Assembly: GCA_946537565.1 (NCBI GenBank)
Contig: CAMNFW010000164.1
Location: 1-5,029, forward strand
Source: an uncultured Ruminococcus sp.
Lineage (GTDB): Bacteria; Bacillota; Clostridia; Oscillospirales; Ruminococcaceae
Direction of reading: 5' to 3'
DNA length: 5,029 nucleotides
The notes under the pieces were generated by a model. It made no database searches. It saw only the letters and a list, made by a program, of their open reading frames with translations, and was not told where the DNA came from. A program made the position numbers and the translations under genes. This document shows positions 1 to 5,029 of the stretch, piece after piece (positions within the stretch are counted from its first letter, which is position 1; each line of letters opens with the position of its first letter).

Positions 1-176
1 TAGATAAAAGTGAAGCTGAAATCCTTGGCACCGCCCTCATAAGCGAGGTACTCATAAACGGAAACACCGGTTTTTTCAGCCATTTCCTCAGGAGTCAGAC
101 CTACCGACTCTCTTGTGAGTCTAATTCGCTCGGCGACCTCTCTTATCTTAAACTCGGGATTCATTGAATTATTCAT
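1..176 (-). CDS. XRE-family HTH regulator, N-terminal part (probably XRE-cupin type), cut by window edge
   Basis: The reading frame starts at ATG 176-174 and stays open to the window edge, giving 58 full codons. The product begins MNNSMNPEFKIREVAERIR. Residues of about 10-55 read as a Cro/C1-type helix-turn-helix: a first helix ending near RLTRESVG, a second helix TPEEMAEKTG and a recognition helix SVYEYLAYEGG, followed by DFSFTFI. From memory, this pattern with the FSFTFIY continuation is typical of the roughly 180-residue clostridial regulators that carry a C-terminal cupin domain and often sit beside an AMP-binding (acyl-CoA synthetase-like) gene. The cupin part and that neighbour are outside the window, so they are inference. 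The first ATG is chosen over a second one at 164-162 because the AAGGAG site lies 10 nt upstream of it. The gene is transcribed away from the dockerin gene at 560, and the ligand and targets are unknown. Confidence 0.85.
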   Translation of the reverse strand, partial: MNNSMNPEFKIREVAERIRLTRESVGLTPEEMAEKTGVSVYEYLAYEGGAKDFSFTFI

Positions 177-186
177 AGCAAGCCTA

Positions 187-195
187 CTCCTTTCT
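187..195 (-). promoter_or_regulatory. Ribosome binding site of the XRE regulator
   Basis: On the minus strand the sequence reads AGAAAGGAG, followed by 10 nt and then the ATG at 176-174. The spacing supports the first of the two in-frame ATG codons; the second would be 22 nt away. Confidence 0.8.
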
Positions 196-230
196 TAAGT
201 ATTCAGGCAGTTGAGAGATAAAAATTTTTT

Positions 231-240
231 GCTTTAAAGC
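231..240. promoter_or_regulatory. Perfect 10-bp palindrome in the XRE regulator leader (possible operator)
   Basis: GCTTTAAAGC is a perfect palindrome lying roughly 22-32 nt downstream of the start site predicted for the minus-strand promoter at 269-297. A position inside the leader would suit autoregulation or roadblock by the HTH protein. It is short, AT-rich at the centre and borders an A/T run (220-230), so chance occurrence is quite possible. Confidence 0.3.
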
Positions 241-268
241 GTGTGCTGCCCGTGCTTACATAACAAAA

Positions 269-297
269 ATTATATCACTTTAATGTACGGTTGTCAA
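269..297 (-). promoter_or_regulatory. Consensus sigma-A promoter for the XRE regulator
   Basis: Read on the minus strand, TTGACA (297-292) is followed by a 17-bp spacer and TATAAT (274-269). Both hexamers and the spacing match the sigma-A consensus exactly. The expected start site is near 262, giving a leader of about 85 nt to the ATG at 176. An A-rich tract lies upstream of the -35 (complement of the T run at 299-307) and could act as an UP element. A perfect promoter suggests strong transcription unless repressed. Confidence 0.88.
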
Positions 298-324
298 GCC
301 TTTTTTTCACTGATTAAAAAAAAT

Positions 325-351
325 TGTTGATTTGGATGCTTAAGGTCAACA
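325..351. repeat. Inverted repeat between the divergent promoters
   Basis: TGTTGA (325-330) and TCAACA (346-351) form a 6-bp inverted repeat with a 15-bp spacer. It lies upstream of both divergent promoters, where an activator or repressor site could be expected. The arms are short and the surroundings AT-rich, so this is only a candidate. Nothing else was recognised in the remaining A/T-rich part of the intergenic region (about 298-439). Confidence 0.25.
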
Positions 352-439
352 TATTTACTTTTAGAGCCTTTGATACAGAAAAAACGATGAAAATGACGCA
401 AATTAAAACTAATATATCAATATTTGTGCAAAATACCAC

Positions 440-466
440 TTGACACAATAATAATAATAATATAAT
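440..466 (+). promoter_or_regulatory. Sigma-A promoter of the dockerin gene at 560
   Basis: A perfect -35 TTGACA (440-445) is followed by TATAAT at 461-466 with a 15-bp spacer. An alternative -10, TAATAT at 463-468, gives 17 bp. The predicted start site is around 473, giving a leader of about 87 nt. The spacer consists largely of an AAT triplet run, and a cre-like operator begins at 471, overlapping the expected start. Confidence 0.75.
447..461. repeat. AAT triplet repeat, five copies, inside the promoter spacer
   Basis: Five tandem AAT units fill nearly the whole interval between the -35 box and the -10 region, then run into ATAATATAA. Gain or loss of one unit would move the -35 to -10 distance by 3 bp (for TATAAT from 15 to 18 or 12), which should change promoter strength. 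Whether the tract is actually variable cannot be seen from one sequence. Confidence 0.6.
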
Positions 467-470
467 ATAA

Positions 471-485
471 GTGAAAACGAAAACA
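471..485. promoter_or_regulatory. cre-like operator (CcpA/LacI family) over the transcription start
   Basis: GTGAAAACGAAAACA matches the catabolite-responsive element pattern WTGNAARCGNWWWCA at every position except the first. It starts 5 bp after the -10 box and covers the predicted start site, a classical position for repression. The established family knowledge is that CcpA with HPr-Ser-P, or a sugar-specific LacI-family repressor, binds such sites. Which protein acts here is inference. Confidence 0.6.
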
Positions 486-543
486 TTTGGTCAGGTGTTT
501 TGCATTTCTTCTCTTCGTTAAAACATAAGGCTTTTTAAAATTT

Positions 544-550
544 AAAGGAG
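544..550 (+). promoter_or_regulatory. Ribosome binding site that fixes the start at 560
   Basis: AAAGGAG ends at 550, 9 nt before ATG 560-562. The in-frame TTG at 551 touches this site directly and cannot be a start served by it, so the ATG at 560 is preferred. Confidence 0.85.
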
Positions 551-559
551 TTGATAGTT

Positions 560-1531
560 ATGAAATTGAGAAAAACTACATCAGTCATATCCGCAGCAGT
601 GCTGGCTTGTTCCGGAATTACTGCACTTACAAGCAATGCCGCATACTGGGTTGCCTTTGATGCGGATACAACAGCTGAGAGAATGAGCGAGGAAGGCTTT
701 ACAGCGGTCGGTATTATTCCGGGATTTGAGATACAGGACGGCTCACCTGAGAGCTATGTTTACTATCTCTCGTCAGACGGCGGAAGGCTTGCTGTGTCTG
801 GCAGAATAAATGACAGCTTTGTTTTCACCACAAAAAACAGCAGCGAGAGTGCAAAAGAAAAAATCGACAATGCTCTTGCAGAGGCTGCCGGTGAAAATCC
901 AGCTTCATGCGGTATCCAGGAGGTTGAAGGTGAGAAGGTATGGATGTTTCATACTTGCAAACTTCCGGAATGGTTCACCAATAACGATGCAAGGGAAATA
1001 TGCGAAGCTGTGAACGCAACCGGTGAGCTTGCGGAATTCTATTACTGCAAGGACTATTATCAGACTAAGATTTTTGATATTGACAGCACTATCCTGAATT
1101 ACTCTCTTGACTCCAAAGATATTATAGAGGAGTACATAAAAGTATCTGGCAAAGATAATATTTATATTGCGCCGGAGGTTTATGACAGAGTCGGTGTAAG
1201 GTTTAAAGATGAAACTGAAACCGCAGAGATTCTTGAAACAGCCGGTGATATTTTTGAAAAAACTGGCTTATCGGTTATACTTTCTTATCATGACAGTACA
1301 CTTGTCGGCTCGCCGTATACTAAGCCTATAGATGTACTCAATTCAACAGAGGGTGATGCCAACGAGGACGGAAAGGCTTCCATTGGCGATACAGTTGCAG
1401 TTTTGCAATATATTGCCGCACCGGATAAATATGAGCTGACAGAGCAGGGAAAGTTCAATGCAGATCTGGACTGCAATGGTATTACAGCACATGATGCTTA
1501 CAAGATACAGTGCATGGACGCTGAACAGTAA
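560..1531 (+). CDS. Secreted dockerin-like protein of unknown function, 323 residues
   Basis: ATG 560 is chosen because AAAGGAG lies 9 nt upstream. Residues 1-27 look like a Sec signal peptide (KLRK, a hydrophobic stretch, then SNA/A). A weak lipobox VLAC ends at C17, but Sec cleavage fits better. Residues 28-260 form a mixed alpha/beta region rich in Tyr, Asp and Glu, with four Cys (117, 133, 148, 163); I recognise no family. Residues 264-321 resemble a type I dockerin: the first Ca loop GDANEDGKASIGD (265-277) has D266, N268, D270 and D277, and the second loop DLDCNGITAHD (302-312) lacks one residue against the usual 12. Dockerins bind cohesins with Ca2+ and place proteins in cellulosomes or on the surface. 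A terminator follows and a cre-like site overlaps the promoter, so carbon regulation is plausible. The molecular function of the main region is unknown. Confidence 0.88.
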   Translation: MKLRKTTSVISAAVLACSGITALTSNAAYWVAFDADTTAERMSEEGFTAVGIIPGFEIQDGSPESYVYYLSSDGGRLAVSGRINDSFVFTTKNSSESAKEKIDNALAEAAGENPASCGIQEVEGEKVWMFHTCKLPEWFTNNDAREICEAVNATGELAEFYYCKDYYQTKIFDIDSTILNYSLDSKDIIEEYIKVSGKDNIYIAPEVYDRVGVRFKDETETAEILETAGDIFEKTGLSVILSYHDSTLVGSPYTKPIDVLNSTEGDANEDGKASIGDTVAVLQYIAAPDKYELTEQGKFNADLDCNGITAHDAYKIQCMDAEQ

Positions 1532-1556
1532 ACACATTAATAAATACAGACATATG

Positions 1557-1586
1557 AGCCGCAGTGTAAAAAGCTGCGGCTTTTGT
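1557..1586 (+). terminator. Rho-independent terminator after the first dockerin gene
   Basis: AGCCGCAG (1557-1564) pairs perfectly with CTGCGGCT (1574-1581) across a 9-nt A-rich loop. The stem is followed by a short T tract (1581-1584, then GT). It lies 26 nt past the stop codon. The T run is short, so some readthrough into the next gene is possible. Confidence 0.75.
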
Positions 1587-1603
1587 GCAATTTATACAAT
1601 ATA

Positions 1604-1632
1604 TTGATATTTTGTTTGTATTTTTCTACAAA
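1604..1632 (+). promoter_or_regulatory. Weak candidate promoter for the Ig-like/dockerin gene
   Basis: TTGATA (1604-1609, 5 of 6 to consensus) is followed 17 bp later by TACAAA (1627-1632, 4 of 6). It would give a leader of about 190 nt containing the foldable segment at 1682-1801. No better sigma-A pair was found in the gap. The weak -10 and its overlap with a palindrome suggest activator dependence or repression, if it is real. Confidence 0.35.
1615..1632. repeat. TTTGTA-N6-TACAAA palindrome over the candidate -10
   Basis: TTTGTATTTTTCTACAAA has perfect 6-bp inverted arms with a 6-bp centre. The right arm is the candidate -10 hexamer, so a dimeric repressor here would block the promoter. 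AT-richness raises the chance of coincidence; in RNA it would be only a weak hairpin. Confidence 0.35.
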
Positions 1633-1681
1633 GTTTTCTGTTCAATGTAAGAATCCGGCGTTTTTTCGACATTTATATATT

Positions 1682-1801
1682 AGAAGCAGGCGGTAAGGGA
1701 AGTGAGCAGGATAAAGCAGTCATATTCACTGATTTCAATACCGGAGCCAAAGCTTCTGATGTCCGGCAGTGATCCTGTTAAAGGAAGCAGGTTTAGCCGG
1801 G
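1682..1801 (+). promoter_or_regulatory. Potentially structured RNA leader upstream of the Ig-like/dockerin gene, no known class
   Basis: Three pairs of complementary segments are nested in order: AGAAGC (1682-1687) with GCTTCT (1752-1757), CGGTA (1691-1695) with TACCG (1739-1743), and AGTGA (1701-1705) with TCACT (1726-1730). A second domain follows: CCGGC (1763-1767) with GCCGG (1796-1800), enclosing CCTG (1774-1777) with CAGG (1788-1791). The block is visibly richer in G and C than the A/T-rich DNA before it and ends 15 nt before the Shine-Dalgarno sequence. It does not match the riboswitch consensus sequences I know. It lacks an obvious terminator stem with a T run, so translational control or a processed leader would be more likely than attenuation. 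Pairings were found by eye without energy calculation. Confidence 0.4.
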
Positions 1802-1815
1802 AAAAACTGAAATAT

Positions 1816-1821
1816 AGGGGG
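1816..1821 (+). promoter_or_regulatory. Ribosome binding site of the Ig-like/dockerin gene
   Basis: AGGGGG precedes ATG 1829 by 7 nt. It is G-rich rather than the AAGGAG used by the other two visible starts, giving a good but not identical match to the 16S tail. Confidence 0.75.
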
Positions 1822-1828
1822 TATTTCT

Positions 1829-4348
1829 ATGAAAAACATTAAACAATTATTAGCGTCAATTTCAGCAGCTGCGGTTTTTATGAGTTCAATGGCAGCGCCT
1901 TACGCAGAGCGGTTTGTTTATATTACCGACACTGTGGCAGAGTATGCAGAGACCGATCAGACCGAAGCTGAACCGGCTGCGGAATGGGAAAGCCTTTCCC
2001 TCGGAATATATATAAAGTCAAAGCCGGACAAGACCGATTATTATATTGGTGAGGAGCTTGATCTTACCGGCGGCAGATATGACTGCTATCTTACCGATCA
2101 CTATTCAGACGGAAGCAATATCTATTTTGACGGCTTTAACTGGGATATGACTGAGGGCATTAAAACCATAACTTCCTCCGGCGGAGAAACCGGTAAAGCC
2201 TGGATAGAGACTTCTGAGTTTGACAGCTCAAAGCCGGGAACCTATAAGATATATGTATGCTGTGAATGCGGAGAGGTTGAAAAAGAAGAAAGCTTTGAGG
2301 TCAGGGTGATTGAAAGTGCATTGACCACGACTACCACATCTGATTATCTTGGAACTGGTCCTGCATCATTTACCACAACAGCCGCAGTGTCAGATACATA
2401 CTGTGACACAAGACCAGCCACCACTACAGTTTTACCAATTACTTATCTTCCTGTAACTACAGCTGTATCAATTCCCGATGACGGAGGAATGCCGTCCACA
2501 ACTCTTGGACATCCGCTTTATTCCGCAAAGCTGAGGATAAATACTCTTCCCACAAGAACGGTTTACAGACTGGGTGAATACTGTGATACCACCGGCGGAA
2601 GCATAGCCTATGACCTGACCGAAACGGATATATACGGTTTAGATCATGAGTACCCGTGTATGTTTTATTTCAGCCAGCAGGACAAGGAGCTTATGCCTGT
2701 AGGAGACTGCACGCTTAAGAGCCTGAGCTTTACAATAGACACATCAGAATATGACAAGGATAATACAGGAGTTTACCCGATAAAAGTCATCATGACTGCC
2801 AACACCGGATATTCGACATTTACAGATGAAGTTACCTTTGGATTTGAAGTTTCTGACAGCGTATCAACAGATGTTACAACTGCATCTTATATTCCGGAAA
2901 CTGATCTGCCGGAGTTCACTACTACAACTACAGCCGTGATCAGCGATCAGAATACTGCAACAACCACCACTTTAGGTCACCCGATCTATTCCCTTGACAT
3001 GACAGTAAATTCAATTCCAAACAAGGTGAAATACGGCATAGGAGAATCTCTTGACACCAGCGGTTCCAGTGTCGGAATAGAAATAACCGAGGTGGATATA
3101 TACGGAAAGCCGCATAAATATCCGATGCTGGTCAGCATTAAGGATGCAGATAAGGAGCTTATGCCTGTAGGAGACTGCACACTACGCAGCCTTAAGATTT
3201 CAGCTGATACATCTGCATATGATCCTATGACAATTGGTTCATATCCTATAAAGATATCAGCGACCGCTGACACCGGCTATTCAACCTTTACAGATGAGGT
3301 TGAATTCTATGTTGAGGTAACTGAGAATATTTCCACCAATATAACTACAACGCATGATGATTACGGAAACACTGTAACTACTACATATTATCAACTTGCG
3401 AAAAAGGATATTATAATCTCAATGACTTTAACTGAGCCTGTAAAGAAGGAATATTTGCCTGGACAGCCTCTTAACTTTGAAGGAGCGTCAGCAAACATAA
3501 TTGCAACTGAGATAAACTATGACGATACAAGAAGCGTGTATGAATTCAATATGCCCTTAGCTGAAGGAGATCAAAGCGTTATGCTGGGCAGCGGATATTA
3601 TCTTGACTTTACAATTGACATATCGGGATATGATATTTCAACACCGGGACGTTATAATATAACAGCAGCAGCATCATGCTTTGGCAAGACTGTAACTGAT
3701 TCATTTGAGGTAAAGGTGCTTGATCGTTATGAGACCGAAGTCGATATGGTGAAAAAACTTGTATCAGACTCAGCTGATTTTACAGACGGAGGATCCATAT
3801 ATTCAGACAAGGCAGATTATGCAGCTGAGATAAAAGCAGGAGCGAACGGTGACGAGAATTATCTGATCGTTTTCAGGATAGGCAGCATAGCAGATATTGA
3901 GCTGAACGAAGCGGAATATGAATATGCTTATGATGCTGATACATACAGCGGAATGTGTATCTCAGCGAGGAAGAAATCTGAAACTGACGGCGGCAATTAT
4001 AAAATACTGGTATTCTTTAAAGACACGCTTCCTGGTTGGGATAAGCAGTTAGATCTGCTTGATGCCGGAAAGAATTACGGCTTTGATGTAGCGCCGTATA
4101 TTTACGATGAGTTTATGCCGGCTGATACTGATCATGACGGAGTGATAGATGCTGGAGATGCTTCAATGATTCTCCGTGGATATGCAAGATCGTCCGTAGG
4201 TGAAGATCTGCACATGAACAGTACGATATTTGACTGTGATCTTAACGGCAGGGTAGATGCAGCAGATGCTTCACTTGCGCTGGCATTTTATGCAGCGCAG
4301 TCCACAGGAACAGATAAGACATGGGAAGAATTTATTTCCATTGAATAA
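1829..4348 (+). CDS. Secreted multi-Ig-like protein with C-terminal dockerin, 839 residues
   Basis: The start is ATG 1829 with AGGGGG 7 nt upstream. Residues 1-22 form a signal peptide (KNIK, a hydrophobic core, SMA/A). Four modules of about 105-117 residues follow: 54-160, 228-343, 384-500 and 524-630. They share a pattern of basic residue-x-x-Y, GE/GQ, L-D/N, T/S-G-G/S and end in a GxYxI strand and an FEV strand, resembling bacterial Ig-like domains of the Big_3 kind. Thr-rich linkers (164-227, 344-383, 501-521) separate them and are likely flexible. Residues 631-764 are a further module I do not recognise. The dockerin has two full Ca loops, DTDHDGVIDAGD (766-777) and DCDLNGRVDAAD (802-813). 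No glycoside hydrolase, esterase or lyase domain is seen, so a structural, binding or adhesive role outside the cell is inferred. A terminator at 4411-4456 closes the unit. Confidence 0.9.
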   Translation: MKNIKQLLASISAAAVFMSSMAAPYAERFVYITDTVAEYAETDQTEAEPAAEWESLSLGIYIKSKPDKTDYYIGEELDLTGGRYDCYLTDHYSDGSNIYFDGFNWDMTEGIKTITSSGGETGKAWIETSEFDSSKPGTYKIYVCCECGEVEKEESFEVRVIESALTTTTTSDYLGTGPASFTTTAAVSDTYCDTRPATTTVLPITYLPVTTAVSIPDDGGMPSTTLGHPLYSAKLRINTLPTRTVYRLGEYCDTTGGSIAYDLTETDIYGLDHEYPCMFYFSQQDKELMPVGDCTLKSLSFTIDTSEYDKDNTGVYPIKVIMTANTGYSTFTDEVTFGFEVSDSVSTDVTTASYIPETDLPEFTTTTTAVISDQNTATTTTLGHPIYSLDMTVNSIPNKVKYGIGESLDTSGSSVGIEITEVDIYGKPHKYPMLVSIKDADKELMPVGDCTLRSLKISADTSAYDPMTIGSYPIKISATADTGYSTFTDEVEFYVEVTENISTNITTTHDDYGNTVTTTYYQLAKKDIIISMTLTEPVKKEYLPGQPLNFEGASANIIATEINYDDTRSVYEFNMPLAEGDQSVMLGSGYYLDFTIDISGYDISTPGRYNITAAASCFGKTVTDSFEVKVLDRYETEVDMVKKLVSDSADFTDGGSIYSDKADYAAEIKAGANGDENYLIVFRIGSIADIELNEAEYEYAYDADTYSGMCISARKKSETDGGNYKILVFFKDTLPGWDKQLDLLDAGKNYGFDVAPYIYDEFMPADTDHDGVIDAGDASMILRGYARSSVGEDLHMNSTIFDCDLNGRVDAADASLALAFYAAQSTGTDKTWEEFISIE
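2510..3328 (+). repeat. Tandem duplication of a linker-plus-Ig unit within the gene at 1829
   Basis: Modules at residues 228-343 and 384-500 are copies set 156 codons (468 bp) apart. By hand alignment about 61 of 116 residues are identical, with a shared block DKELMPVGDCTL and a shared block TGYSTFTDEV, and both begin with TTLGHP then YS. At the DNA level 29 bases are identical between 2684-2712 and 3152-3180. The outer modules 54-160 and 524-630 are much more divergent, so the middle pair arose later or is kept similar by recombination. Confidence 0.88.
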
Positions 4349-4410
4349 AAATAACAGAAGAAAGATAATATATATGTAAAGCAAAGCTGATGCAATAATT
4401 ACGACTGAAC

Positions 4411-4456
4411 AGAAAAAAGCCATGAGGCAAAAAATGCTTCATGGCTTGATTTTTTA
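4411..4456. terminator. Bidirectional Rho-independent terminator between converging genes
   Basis: AAGCCATGAGGC (4417-4428) pairs with GCTTCATGGCTT (4436-4447), a 12-bp stem with one G-U pair and a 7-nt loop. On the plus strand a run of six T follows at 4450-4455. On the minus strand the A run at 4413-4416 becomes a T run directly after the stem. It lies 68 nt beyond the stop of the Ig-like/dockerin gene and 23 nt beyond the stop of the GH130 gene, so it can end both transcripts. The stretch 4349-4410 holds nothing else that I recognise. Confidence 0.9.
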
Positions 4457-4470
4457 TTATGTACAGTGAT

Positions 4471-5029
4471 TTATCTTTTGCCGAGTTCCTTTTCGTCATA
4501 GCCTGCGCCGTCAAATTCGAGGATATAGTCATAAATTTCCTGAGCGGTAGTGAAAGCGATGCCGACGTAGCTGTCAGCGCAGCCGTAATACAGAGCGATT
4601 CTGCCGGTGTCAGCGTCCTGAAGAGTAGCACAGGGGAAGCACACGTTTGGCACGAAGCCTCTTTCCTCATACCATTCCTCCGGAGTAAGCACATAGCTGC
4701 GGCAGCGGTGAAGCACTCTTGAAGGCTCGTCCAGATCAAGAATAGCAGCACCGATACTGTAAACATAGCCGTTGCAGGTATTGACAACACCGTGATAGAA
4801 CATGAGCCAGCCTTTGTTAGTTTCGATAGGAGCAGCGCCGCCGCCGATCTTAAGACCTTCCCACCAGTTGCTGGTTTTACCCATAACGTGTCTGTGTCTG
4901 CCCCAGAATTCCATATCCTTGCTTTCGCTGAGGAAAATATCACCGAAAGCGGTGTGACCGTTATCACAGGGACGGGAGAGCATAACGAAATTGCCGTTGA
5001 TTTTTCTTGGGAAGAGGACAGCATTTCTG
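4471..5029 (-). CDS. GH130 beta-mannoside phosphorylase (probably beta-1,4-manno-oligosaccharide type), C-terminal 185 residues
   Basis: The frame is open from the window edge (first full codon 5028-5026) to the stop at 4473-4471; the start lies outside. The visible part begins RNAVLFPRKINGNFVMLSRP and contains KIGGGAAPIETNKGWLMFYHGV split over its middle, NTCNGYVYSIGAAILDLDEP, then VPNVCFP and IALYYGCADS. GH130 enzymes are five-bladed propellers that cleave beta-mannosides with phosphate to give mannose 1-phosphate. From memory of the Bacteroides fragilis enzyme, phosphate is held by Arg150, Arg168, Lys212 and His231. The same residues occur here as R1, R19, K60 and H79 of the visible part, with identical 18- and 19-residue spacings, which argues for a phosphorylase rather than a hydrolase. 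The motifs differ from mannosylglucose phosphorylases (GH130_1) and look closer to GH130_2; activity on GlcNAc-linked mannosides cannot be excluded. The catalytic Asp lies in the missing N-terminal half. The usual length of roughly 320-340 means about 40 percent is absent. Cytoplasmic location is inferred from family knowledge. Confidence 0.92.
   Translation of the reverse strand, partial: RNAVLFPRKINGNFVMLSRPCDNGHTAFGDIFLSESKDMEFWGRHRHVMGKTSNWWEGLKIGGGAAPIETNKGWLMFYHGVVNTCNGYVYSIGAAILDLDEPSRVLHRCRSYVLTPEEWYEERGFVPNVCFPCATLQDADTGRIALYYGCADSYVGIAFTTAQEIYDYILEFDGAGYDEKELGKR

Noticed and set aside
551..559. TTG start nine bases upstream of ATG 560
   Set aside because: It directly abuts the AAAGGAG site with no spacer, whereas ATG 560 has the normal 9-nt distance and gives a good signal peptide.
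573..612. Possible lipoprotein signal (VLAC) in the first dockerin protein
   Set aside because: Leu at position -2 is unusual for a lipobox, and a normal Sec cleavage site follows at SNA/A.
1689..1767. Scattered resemblance to the FMN riboswitch (GGCGGTAA, GCAGGAT, CCGGAGCC, GTCCGG in similar order)
   Set aside because: The hallmark GGTGAAATTCC segments and most conserved stems are absent, and the gene downstream is unrelated to riboflavin.
1608..1772. Open frame of about 54 codons in the gap, with a protein-like stretch near its end
   Set aside because: There is no ATG, GTG or TTG start and no ribosome binding site; the same bases are better explained as leader sequence.
1756..1806. Hammerhead-ribozyme-like core: CTGATG, then a CCGGC/GCCGG stem, then GAAA
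   Set aside because: The invariant A after CTGATG is T here, and no suitable stem I plus cleavage triplet (NUH) could be placed upstream, so an active hammerhead is unlikely.
2986..3273. 95-codon minus-strand open frame
   Set aside because: It is antisense to the Ig-like module and lacks a ribosome binding site or recognisable sequence.
4332..5024. Open frame of 230 codons on the minus strand
   Set aside because: It overlaps the GH130 gene in another frame, runs through the terminator and has low-complexity Ser/Leu content; the GH130 frame has clear family motifs.

Overview
The window looks like a mid-GC Gram-positive gut or rumen anaerobe of the Ruminococcus type (Oscillospiraceae). The evidence is two secreted proteins ending in type I dockerin-like Ca-binding repeats, Thr-rich linkers between Ig-like modules, a GH130 mannoside phosphorylase, and an XRE-cupin regulator of the kind common in Clostridia. 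The genus is inferred from protein style; no marker gene is present.

Layout. Positions 1-176 (minus) hold the N-terminal part of an XRE-type regulator, cut by the window edge. The 383-bp divergent intergenic region 177-559 carries a perfect sigma-A promoter facing left for the regulator and a second sigma-A promoter facing right. The right-facing promoter has a (AAT)5 triplet run between its -35 and -10 boxes and a near-consensus cre/LacI-type operator on its expected start site. Positions 560-1531 (plus) encode a 323-residue secreted dockerin-like protein with no recognised catalytic domain, followed by a terminator at 1557-1586. Gap 1532-1828 (297 bp) holds that terminator, a weak promoter overlapping a palindrome, and a 120-nt stretch that can fold into nested stems just ahead of the next gene. 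Positions 1829-4348 (plus) encode an 839-residue secreted protein: signal peptide, four Ig-like modules (the middle two clearly duplicated), an unrecognised module and a C-terminal dockerin. A strong terminator at 4411-4456, readable in both directions, separates it from the converging GH130 gene (4471 to the window end, minus), of which the C-terminal 185 residues are visible.

How the parts may fit together. The two dockerin proteins lie side by side on one strand but probably have separate transcripts. They are likely exported and tethered through Ca-dependent dockerin-cohesin contacts or an equivalent surface attachment. The GH130 enzyme would act in the cytoplasm on imported manno-oligosaccharides. 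The cre-like site fits carbon-source control of the first dockerin gene. The regulator is transcribed divergently and its target cannot be read from this window.

No tRNA, rRNA, CRISPR array, insertion sequence or phage gene was seen. The most unusual items are the potentially structured leader at 1682-1801, the triplet repeat in the promoter spacer, and the one-residue deletion in the second Ca loop of the first dockerin.
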